This document shows positions 45,174 through 51,998 of a stretch of DNA of 64,000 nt, piece after piece. Location of the stretch: positions 1-64,000 of the forward strand of contig JAGAKI010000079.1 of assembly GCA_017625695.1 (NCBI GenBank), read 5' to 3'. The position numbers were made by a program, and so were the translations under genes. The stretch's first letter is position 1. Each line of letters starts with the position of its first letter. The notes beneath the pieces are model-generated. The model made no database searches. It saw nothing but the letters and a program-made list of their open reading frames with translations, and was not told the DNA's origin. The stretch is from Clostridia bacterium (GTDB lineage Bacteria; Bacillota; Clostridia; UMGS1840).

Positions 45174-45770
45174 TTACTGAATTTTGTTTCTGCCCAATGG
45201 GGACAGGGACAATCGAACCTCTGCCAACACTGCGGATTCTGCTGAATTTCCGAATTCCCAGAGTGCATCGGCAGGAGTGATGACAACAATTCGTTCCTGC
45301 TGCAGCCATTCTACAGCTCTTCCTAACGCAACAGACACAAATCGGACAGGAACAAACGTTCTGTCCTCCAAAATCTCTGCTGCACAATCCATTTCGTAAG
45401 TCACTCCATTGAGATTGTAAGTTTTTTCATCAACTGTCAGCTCCATTACGGTTTCACCCAAAGTAATGGAAATGCCTCTTGTTGCCGGGTCATATGTAAC
45501 GGTTGCACCCAACTCTTCTGTAATGAAGCGAAGAGGAACCATAGTTCTATCGTCTTTAATATAGGGTTTGACTGCCATGTTTCCACGGTCAATCCACTTT
45601 AACGTTCCATCGGACACGGTGGCATAATTATCTATCTGCAGAAAGATAACGTCAGCTTTCCGTAAGCGAACAGCTTGTTCCGCCTCGGTTTCCACAATAT
45701 CCGCAGCAAAAACACCCACTGACATGGAGCAAGCCAGAGCCATAAGCAACAGGAAAAATCTCTTCACCAT
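45174..45770 (-). CDS. secreted stalk-domain protein (paralogue)
   Basis: 198 residues. Signal peptide MVKRFFLLLMALACSMSVGV, cleavage near FAA. The rest is a stalk domain with YIKDDRTMVPLRFITEELGA and LEDRTFVPVRFVSVALGRAV, clearly similar to the domain in the gene 21 bases downstream, so a local duplication. Start at MVKRFF follows GGAGGTG. First gene of the five-gene surface operon. Confidence 0.8.
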   Translation of the reverse strand: MVKRFFLLLMALACSMSVGVFAADIVETEAEQAVRLRKADVIFLQIDNYATVSDGTLKWIDRGNMAVKPYIKDDRTMVPLRFITEELGATVTYDPATRGISITLGETVMELTVDEKTYNLNGVTYEMDCAAEILEDRTFVPVRFVSVALGRAVEWLQQERIVVITPADALWEFGNSAESAVLAEVRLSLSPLGRNKIQ

Positions 45771-45820
45771 TGGCTTACACCTCCTACAATCCATAGACAA
45801 TTAGCGATTTTACTATGGTT

Positions 45821-45849
45821 ATTATAGCACAGCGATTTTTTTTTGTAAA
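45821..45849 (-). promoter_or_regulatory. promoter of the secreted-protein operon
   Basis: Minus strand TTTACA (45849-45844), 17 bases, TATAAT (45826-45821), about 50 bases before the first start codon. Confidence 0.7.
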
Positions 45850-46283
45850 CCCTTTTTCCTAAAAAACCTAACTTTTTTTTGTAAAAATACCAACTTGTTT
45901 TTTGTATAAATTGCACAAAGATTTTTTTTACTTTCGTGATATTCTACTGTTTCCACAAAGAATTCCACATTTATAGTGGATTACTTTTTTGTTACAAATT
46001 TTTTTCCACAAAAATGATGAATTTACCTGTGGAATTTGTAGAAATTTTTTTTCAGATATATCATTTTTGTATCATTCTTATGGAAATTTTCTTTGATTTG
46101 ATAGAATTTTGCTATACAATTATATATATAGGGGGAACGATGCTTCTGCCGTTTGCAGAATTTTTTGTCAAATGATGCAGACATCGGATTCCATCAAGTT
46201 TTCTCGTTGGAAGGGGTTCCACCTCATCCGTCAAAACCTGAGGTTTTGACACCTTCTTTGCAAGGAGAAGGCTTGCGAGGGGG
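45850..46283. other. AT-rich non-coding stretch
   Basis: No credible gene. The left part is AT-rich with four TTCCACA-type motifs (45950-46035). The right part (46209-46276) is a degenerate copy of the DUF559-associated repeat: CACCTCATC, hairpin GTCAAAACC-tga-GGTTTTGAC, then a CTTCT/AGGAGAAGG stem. Confidence 0.55.
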
Positions 46284-46454
46284 GCGGTCTATGTTCTTTT
46301 GCAAACCGCTACGCGGTGCAGAAAAAGGGCATAGAATCAATCAATCAAGCCCGCAGGGGTTACCCGAAGACGTACGCCGGTACGTCGAGAGGCTTGATTG
46401 GTTCATAGCAAAAGGCATTTTAATCAAAATTTGTGACAACAAATTTTCACCTTA
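46284..46454 (+). repeat. modular palindromic unit 1 (with branched repeat, copy 4)
   Basis: Starts GCGGTCTATG, hairpin CCGC-tac-GCGG. Then comes the branched repeat at 46342-46400: outer stem CAATCAAGCC/GGCTTGATTG, inner GGG/CCC, inner GACGTAC/GTACGTC. Then GCATTTTAATCAAAA, hairpin AAATTTGT/ACAAATTT and TTCACCTT. Same module order as unit 2. Confidence 0.75.
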
Positions 46455-46488
46455 GAAAATAATAATACCAAGAGTGTGTATGCCGTTT

Positions 46489-46648
46489 GCGGTCTATGTT
46501 CTTTTGCAAGCCGCTATACGGTGCAGGAAAAGGGTTCGGAATTAACAAACTGACCCCGAAGCTGTACTCAGGTACTGCGAGAGGGGAGGTTTGTTGATAG
46601 CAACAAGCATTTTCAATCAAATTTCGTTTTTACGAAATTTCACCTTTT
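46489..46648 (+). repeat. modular palindromic unit 2 (with branched repeat, copy 5)
   Basis: Direct repeat of unit 1, about 205 bases away. GCGGTCTATG, CCG/CGG hairpin, branched core at 46544-46595 (outer AACAAAC/GTTTGTT, inner GCTGTAC/GTACTGC with one mismatch), GCATTTTCAATCAAA, hairpin AAATTTCGT/ACGAAATTT, TTCACCTT. Stem bases differ from unit 1 but mostly keep pairing. Confidence 0.75.
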
Positions 46649-46693
46649 AAAAATTAACTATCTTTGGTGTTGCTTGTTGCGTTCCGGATTCTT

Positions 46694-48304
46694 TTACAAG
46701 CCGTCGGTGATGATTTTTTTGTGTTCTACCCTGATACAACGGTCTGCCATATCAAAGGCTGCTTGCTTATGAGAAATAATGATGCAGGATTTTCCGGGGA
46801 TGGAACGGATGTTTTGCAAGACTTTGGCTTCGGTTGCTTCATCTAAGGCTGAGGTACATTCATCCAGCAGGAAGAGGGGAGCGTCCAGGTAAACCGCTCT
46901 TGCAATGGCAAGACGCTGCACCTGTCCCTCAGATAAACCAAGTCCTTTTTCGCCAAGGACGGTATCCATTCCCTGAGGTAAGGTCTGAATGAAATCATAG
47001 ATATCTGCAGTTTTGGCAGCTTCGATGATTTTTTCTTCGTCTATGTTACGGTAGAACGCAATATTTTCACGGATGGTACCGGAGAGAATCATATTTCCCT
47101 GAGGAACATATGCCACTTCGCCAAAGCAGGACACTTCTCCGGAGGTGGGTTTTAAAATTCCCATAATCAGTTTTAAAAAGGTGCTTTTTCCAATGCCGGA
47201 AATACCGCCAATGGCGATAAATTCCCCGTGTCTCATGGTGAAGTCGGTATGCTCAAACACAGTTTCTTCCCCGTAAGCAAAGCTCATATTTTGAATCTGC
47301 ACCAACGCTGATTCATTTTTGCTTAGCAAAGACTTACGCTCATCCGGCGACAGATTTTCCAAATCCATCAGCCGTTCTGCGGAAGCGATGGTGGAAAAAT
47401 ACTGGGGTACGACGGAGGATAAATCTTTCACCGGAGTCTGCACCTGATTAAGCAACTGTAAAATTGCGGTCAGGGTACCGAAGGTCATCAGCCCCAAAGA
47501 CAGTCTCCAGGCACAGTAACCCAAAGCGATATAGTAGCTTCCGGTCAGTGCTAAATAGAATAGTATATTCATCAGGATGCTGATGTAGCTTCGTTTGATG
47601 GTGAATTTAAAATGAAGAAGCTGGAATTCTCTGGCGTGATTGATTACTGCATCTTCGGTACGGTAAGCTTTGATTACCAGAAGATTCTGCAGAATTTCCT
47701 GCATAAAGGATTTGGTTTTGCCGTCAGTTTCCATACATTTTTTGTGGAGTTTTTTCATACGGGAGGAATAGAGTCTTGCCCCAAAGAAAATCATGGGACA
47801 AAGCAACAGACACACCAGTGCAAACCATTTGTCCAGACGGAACAATTCATAGAAGCTTAAGACAATCCGAAACAGCAGAGACACCAGGTTGGGAATCAAC
47901 AGCATCACACCTGTGACAATCACATTGACGTCAGAATGGATCAGATTAATAAGCTCTCCGGAATGAATGTTGCTGATTTGCTGCCAGTCACGCCCCAGAC
48001 AAACACCAAAGACGTATTCTTTCAGACGAATGGCATATTTTCCGCTCACACGGGCATTCATTAACGAATAGACCACCTGACTTCCCAAAAGCAACAAAAG
48101 CATCACAAGCAAATGTGCAATCTGACCATACAGACTGCCTTCCTTTGCGTGAGATGCAATGTCTAATACTTCTTTGGAAACAATGGCAAACCGAACACCC
48201 AGGTAGGACATCAGCATCCCAAGCAGGGTGAGAACTGCCAGTTTCCCATACATTTTTGCACCGGTTCGCTGACACAACCATTTAATTTGTTTCTGATTTT
48301 TCAT
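46694..48304 (-). CDS. ABC exporter, fused permease and ATPase
   Basis: 536 residues. An N-terminal six-helix exporter domain (first helix LAVLTLLGMLMSYLGVRFAI) and a C-terminal ATPase: Walker A GGISGIGKST (near residue 370), Q-loop VAYVPQGN, signature LGLSEGQVQR, Walker B LFLLDECTSALD. Acts as a homo- or heterodimer. No N-terminal C39 peptidase, so cleavage would need another enzyme, such as the S24/S26-like protein encoded upstream, whose end it overlaps by 23 bases. Start at 48304 is chosen because GGAGAAC lies at ideal distance. The substrate is unknown; a peptide is plausible given the neighbours. Confidence 0.88.
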   Translation of the reverse strand: MKNQKQIKWLCQRTGAKMYGKLAVLTLLGMLMSYLGVRFAIVSKEVLDIASHAKEGSLYGQIAHLLVMLLLLLGSQVVYSLMNARVSGKYAIRLKEYVFGVCLGRDWQQISNIHSGELINLIHSDVNVIVTGVMLLIPNLVSLLFRIVLSFYELFRLDKWFALVCLLLCPMIFFGARLYSSRMKKLHKKCMETDGKTKSFMQEILQNLLVIKAYRTEDAVINHAREFQLLHFKFTIKRSYISILMNILFYLALTGSYYIALGYCAWRLSLGLMTFGTLTAILQLLNQVQTPVKDLSSVVPQYFSTIASAERLMDLENLSPDERKSLLSKNESALVQIQNMSFAYGEETVFEHTDFTMRHGEFIAIGGISGIGKSTFLKLIMGILKPTSGEVSCFGEVAYVPQGNMILSGTIRENIAFYRNIDEEKIIEAAKTADIYDFIQTLPQGMDTVLGEKGLGLSEGQVQRLAIARAVYLDAPLFLLDECTSALDEATEAKVLQNIRSIPGKSCIIISHKQAAFDMADRCIRVEHKKIITDGL

Positions 48305-48776
48305 TTTGTTGTTCTCCAAGCATATGACGATACTTGCGTAAACGGAAATTTACAATCTTCCACCGCCAGGGCATCAGCAGATGCCAGATTCTTACGTACA
48401 TCCAGTAGAGAGGACTTTTCACAGAATGTTCCTTTCCCCAGCGGGTATAGGAGGTGACAACGCCGAAAATCTGCTCCCGGTTGACCGGAGGCTCCGGCTT
48501 CAACTCGTTATCGCCCGCAATGAGGTAGGTGCCGTCCTTTTGAATTTTTAAGACCCGATGGAGAATGTATCTCCCATCGGTACGGCGATGAAAGGTGATA
48601 TCATATTTTTTGATTTTTCCGGCAGGAGACAGGGTAACCGTATCCCGTCGGGTATGGAGCATAGGGTACATACTGTTTCCGGTAACAGTCAGTCGGACAG
48701 TATCTCCCCGCCGGAGCAATTCTTCCACCAACAGTCCCATTTGCCGGACATCGGCAATTTTTCTCGGAGCTTCCAT
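48282..48776 (-). CDS. S24/S26 signal-peptidase-like protein
   Basis: 164 residues. VTGNSMYPMLHTRRDTV has the catalytic Ser context (GxSMxP). YILHRVLKI supplies a conserved HRV, as in SipW/archaeal-type peptidases that use His instead of Lys. YLIAGDNELKPEPPV is the later GDN box. There is no N-terminal membrane anchor; a hydrophobic segment near residue 120 (LYWMYVRIWHLLMPWRW) may attach it to the membrane. In Clostridia this type is often encoded with PqqD-like and ABC exporter genes, as here. Ribosome site GGAGTAAC. Confidence 0.8.
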   Translation of the reverse strand: MEAPRKIADVRQMGLLVEELLRRGDTVRLTVTGNSMYPMLHTRRDTVTLSPAGKIKKYDITFHRRTDGRYILHRVLKIQKDGTYLIAGDNELKPEPPVNREQIFGVVTSYTRWGKEHSVKSPLYWMYVRIWHLLMPWRWKIVNFRLRKYRHMLGEQQNEKSETN

Positions 48777-48780
48777 ACTG

Positions 48781-49038
48781 TTACTCCATTAAATTGTTAT
48801 CGGACAGGATTTTGATGAAATTTTCAATATCCCGCATTGCAGTTGCTTCATCAATGTCATATTCTGCGGTCATTTTTGCACACAGGGCAGGAAGTTCGAT
48901 GCCTTCCTGGAGAAGTTCCCACAAAAAGGCTCCGGTTTCGTTTACGGTAATCATAGCAGTGAAATCTACCTGACCTACGGGAATTACAATGTAGCTTCCG
49001 GCTACTTCTTTGAGCATAAAGCCTTCTTTTAATTTCAT
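48781..49038 (-). CDS. PqqD-like peptide-binding protein
   Basis: 85 residues. MKLKEGFMLKEVAGSYIVIP, VNETGAFLWELLQEG and a helical end (DIENFIKILSDNN) match the PqqD/RRE fold that delivers precursor peptides to modifying enzymes in RiPP pathways. Start MKLKEGF follows AGAGGAT. Four bases before the peptidase gene. No radical SAM or other obvious modifying enzyme gene lies nearby. Confidence 0.82.
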   Translation of the reverse strand: MKLKEGFMLKEVAGSYIVIPVGQVDFTAMITVNETGAFLWELLQEGIELPALCAKMTAEYDIDEATAMRDIENFIKILSDNNLME

Positions 49039-49154
49039 AAAAAATCCTCTTTTCTTCAGAATGGGGGATTGCAGCACATTCTGTCAGATGTGCAGCGTCA
49101 AGCAATATCATGCTCTCTCTCCAAAGGGATTACCCTTCGGGAGAAAACAGGCAA

Positions 49155-49949
49155 CTATCGGAACAATCTGCCAAACCAGCGGACAGGAGTTGCCGTCTGA
49201 TAATAATTACTTGCATATTTTTCGATGTATTCGTTATCTAACAGCAGATGTCCGTTTACATTCAGATAATGGGCGAATTCCCCGGATATTTTTTCGCTTA
49301 TCAGCTGATAGGCCTTTTCCAGATTGGGGGGACGGTTGTTCTGATTGTGCGTATCGGAACCTAACAGATGGATTTTGTTTTTCTGAATCATTTTAAATAC
49401 GGAACGGCGGGTCGCTTTTTCCAAAATTGCTTCCCCGTTGATTTGAAAATACAAATCCATCGATGCCAGCTTGTCAATCTTCTTTTTATCCACATGAGGA
49501 TAACGCTCAATGTGGGCAATCACCGGAATCAGATTCCGATGGGCAATCAAAGCGTAAATGGAATCAAACATCCAGTCATACCACGCAGTGTAGGGCATTT
49601 CCACTAAAATGTAGCGGGTTCCCTCTATGGCAAGTTTTTCGATGCCTTCCACTTCGGACAAATCGCAGGTCAACGCCACCTCAGCTCCCATACGAAGGTT
49701 GGGAATGGTGATTCCGTTTTGGTTGGCATATTCGGTAATCTCTTTCACTCTGCGAGCCCGTTTTTCTACAAAGCTCTGAATAGTGGTGTTGTCAAAATCT
49801 TTAAAGTGGGGAGTCAGGATGACGGTTTCCACATTCTGGCGATACTCCTCCTCCAGCATTTTTACGGAGGTTTCAATATGCTCGGGTCCGTCGTCCATCC
49901 GATGAAGAATATGCGAATGAACATCAATATATTTTAACACGGTGTTCAC
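49155..49949 (-). CDS. CpsB/YwqE-type tyrosine-protein phosphatase
   Basis: 264 residues. PHP-fold Mn2+ phosphatase: YIDVHSHILHRMDDGP (metal His pair), LTPHFKDFD, PVIAHIERYP, LLGSDTHN. Dephosphorylates the tyrosine kinase CpsD to tune exopolysaccharide polymerisation. Encoded directly after the kinase gene (23-base gap). Confidence 0.92.
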   Translation of the reverse strand: MNTVLKYIDVHSHILHRMDDGPEHIETSVKMLEEEYRQNVETVILTPHFKDFDNTTIQSFVEKRARRVKEITEYANQNGITIPNLRMGAEVALTCDLSEVEGIEKLAIEGTRYILVEMPYTAWYDWMFDSIYALIAHRNLIPVIAHIERYPHVDKKKIDKLASMDLYFQINGEAILEKATRRSVFKMIQKNKIHLLGSDTHNQNNRPPNLEKAYQLISEKISGEFAHYLNVNGHLLLDNEYIEKYASNYYQTATPVRWFGRLFR

Positions 49950-49972
49950 CTGCTTTCCGGAAGATTTTTATC

Positions 49973-50884
49973 CTATTTTTGATTTTTCTTTTTGGGAACG
50001 ATGATTTTTTCTCCCTGGGCAGTTTTGCTGTTCTGACGGATTTTGTTCAGAAGCTCTGCCTGTTCTGCCTTTTTCTCCTGAGCCTGTCCGCTGGTGTATT
50101 CATAGCGGTTGCCGTAATACTGCTTCTTATAGTAGCCATATCTGCCGTAGCCGGTATGATAGCGGTAGTAGGAACCGCCTTCTTCGGAGGCATCGTTCAA
50201 CATAAAGCCAAGCACCTTAGCACCGGAGAATTTCAATTTTTCCAGCGCCTCCTGCAAGGATTTATGGTCAGTAATTCCCTGACGTGCCACTAAAACCGTA
50301 CCGGATGCATTGCTTGCCAACAACAATGCGTCTGCCAGCAAGTTAACCGGCGGAGTATCAATCAAAATATAGCGGTATTCTTTTTTCAGTTCTTTGAGCA
50401 TATCTTCCATTTCTTTGGAAGACAACAGCTCCGCAGGATTGGGAGGAATGTGACCGCTGGGCATCACCCAAAGATTTTCATACTGTGTAGGATGAATTGC
50501 TTCTTCTACAGAACAGAAATTACGCAGTGCATTGGATAACCCCATTTTGGAAGCAATCTGAAACACCTTTGCGATACGGGGTTTTCTTAAGTCACAGTCG
50601 ATGAGCAAGGTTTTTTCACCGGTCTGGGAAAAAGCAATCGCCAGGTTAATACAGTTGGTGGTTTTCCCTTCCATCGGCCAGGAACTGGTTACAATGATGG
50701 TACTGCTTTCTTCTTCGGGGAGAGCAAAACGGATATTGGTTCTGCCGATTTTATATGCTTCGCGGATATTGAAGCTGGATTTATCGTCAATTAAATGAGT
50801 GCTTCGGGTGCTTCGGGTTGGCTGAGTGGCTTTTTTCCGGGAACGAAACACCGCACCCAGGGTAAGGTTATTAAGCTTTTTCAT
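49973..50884 (-). CDS. CpsD/CapB-type bacterial tyrosine kinase
   Basis: 303 residues. BY-kinase fold: Walker A variant SSWPMEGKTTNCINLAIAFS, Walker A' LLIDCDLRKPRI, Walker B YILIDTPPVNLLADA. The autophosphorylated Tyr cluster lies in the C-terminal segment SYYRYHTGYGRYGYYKK followed by QYYGNRYEY; it is followed by about 35 charged residues rather than ending the protein. Start at MKKLNNL follows GAGGAAAC; the frame runs 35 codons further without a site. Overlaps the activator gene by 14 bases. Confidence 0.92.
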   Translation of the reverse strand: MKKLNNLTLGAVFRSRKKATQPTRSTRSTHLIDDKSSFNIREAYKIGRTNIRFALPEEESSTIIVTSSWPMEGKTTNCINLAIAFSQTGEKTLLIDCDLRKPRIAKVFQIASKMGLSNALRNFCSVEEAIHPTQYENLWVMPSGHIPPNPAELLSSKEMEDMLKELKKEYRYILIDTPPVNLLADALLLASNASGTVLVARQGITDHKSLQEALEKLKFSGAKVLGFMLNDASEEGGSYYRYHTGYGRYGYYKKQYYGNRYEYTSGQAQEKKAEQAELLNKIRQNSKTAQGEKIIVPKKKNQK

Positions 50885-51671
50885 TGCGGGTTTCCTCCTC
50901 TGTTTCTGAATGATAGCCGTATCCGTAGCCATAGTTATAGTTATAGCTGTAATATTTTCCGCCGTATCTGCTGTCGCCCTTGCCTTCATGATGCAGATTG
51001 GGGATAACGGTCAATACGGGGAGCTTGTACTGCTCGGTTAATTCTTCTTTGGATTTGACGGAAGTATTCATCAGCTCAAATACAAATGCCAAACCGCAAG
51101 CTAATACCATACCGATTACAATACCGATGATGGTGTTCTGCGGAATGTTGGGAGAAGAGTGAGTGGTGGGGAGGGTAGCTTTGTCTACTGTTTCTACCGC
51201 ACCGGCACGAACCACACGGATAATTTCCGGAGGTGCTACCTGTTCAATTGCATCGGCAATGATTTTTGCATCCTCGGGATTGTTTGCAGAGATACGAACT
51301 TCAAATACTTCAGTTTCTTCCACAACATCGGCACCGATCATTGAACGGATTTCTTTTGCGGAGTAGTTCAGACCCAGTTTGCTGATTTTGGAAGAAACGG
51401 TTTCCAAAACCTGGTCACTTTTCAAAATTACCATATAAGTGTTAACCAGTTTCGCAGACAGTGCAAAGTCGCTGGTGTTGAGTGCCTGAGTCGTTTGCCC
51501 GTCTTTCTGATTGTAAACATACAGTGTGATTTTGGAAGTATACTTTTTGGGAAGCACATACTGTGAATAGGAAAAAGCAACAATGCCTCCTACCAGAGCC
51601 AGTGTAACAATCAGCCACAGCCGCTTCAACAATATTGTGATAATGTCATTGACGGTAAAATTCCGTTCCAT
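50871..51671 (-). CDS. CpsC/Wzz-type polysaccharide chain-length regulator and kinase activator
   Basis: 266 residues. First membrane helix RLWLIVTLALVGGIVAFSYS, a periplasmic-type coiled region, second helix near 195-215 (IIGIVIGMVLACGLAFVFEL). The cytoplasmic tail is unusual: GGKYYSYNYNYGYGYGYHSE, a Tyr/Gly/Asn run normally associated with the kinase. Start at MERNFTVND follows AAGGAAAC. First gene of the minus-strand exopolysaccharide-control operon. Confidence 0.88.
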   Translation of the reverse strand: MERNFTVNDIITILLKRLWLIVTLALVGGIVAFSYSQYVLPKKYTSKITLYVYNQKDGQTTQALNTSDFALSAKLVNTYMVILKSDQVLETVSSKISKLGLNYSAKEIRSMIGADVVEETEVFEVRISANNPEDAKIIADAIEQVAPPEIIRVVRAGAVETVDKATLPTTHSSPNIPQNTIIGIVIGMVLACGLAFVFELMNTSVKSKEELTEQYKLPVLTVIPNLHHEGKGDSRYGGKYYSYNYNYGYGYGYHSETEEETRNEKA

Positions 51672-51747
51672 GTGATTTGTTTCCTTTCCTGAAAAGTCCG
51701 GACAGCTTGCCTTCGGATTTAACATTATATAAAAATAATTCTAAACT

Positions 51748-51776
51748 ATTGTATCATAAATTTGGCTCTGTGTCAA
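51748..51776 (-). promoter_or_regulatory. promoter of the cpsC operon
   Basis: Minus strand TTGACA (51776-51771), 17 bases, TACAAT (51753-51748). Same box pair as the rRNA promoter. Confidence 0.75.
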
Positions 51777-51887
51777 CCGATTTATGGATTTTTCATCGAA
51801 TATTTGGTCATTTTTTTGATATTTCCGGCAAAGATTTCCCAAAAGGCAGTTTGTTTGGAAATATTCATACAGACTGACAGTTTTATC

Positions 51888-51916
51888 TTGACTTTTTCTG
51901 CATTTTATTGTATGAT
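51888..51916 (+). promoter_or_regulatory. promoter of the CapD-like gene
   Basis: TTGACT (51888-51893), 17 bases, TATGAT (51911-51916), 82 bases before the start codon and divergent from the cpsC promoter. Confidence 0.6.
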
Positions 51917-51998
51917 AGATTTATGAAGTTGTATAATTTCGGATTTTTACGCATGATCAATTATAAAATCCATCTGTGATTTGAAGGAGAAACTTCCG

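Noticed and set aside
45945-46040. Cluster of TTCCACA motifs as DnaA boxes or chromosomal origin
   Set aside because: Motifs depart from TTATCCACA, are unevenly spaced, and no dnaA, dnaN, gidA or other origin gene is near; AT richness alone explains them.
45936-46175. 79-codon Phe/Ile-rich frame
   Set aside because: Composition follows the AT-rich DNA, there is no ribosome site, and it runs into a palindromic repeat.
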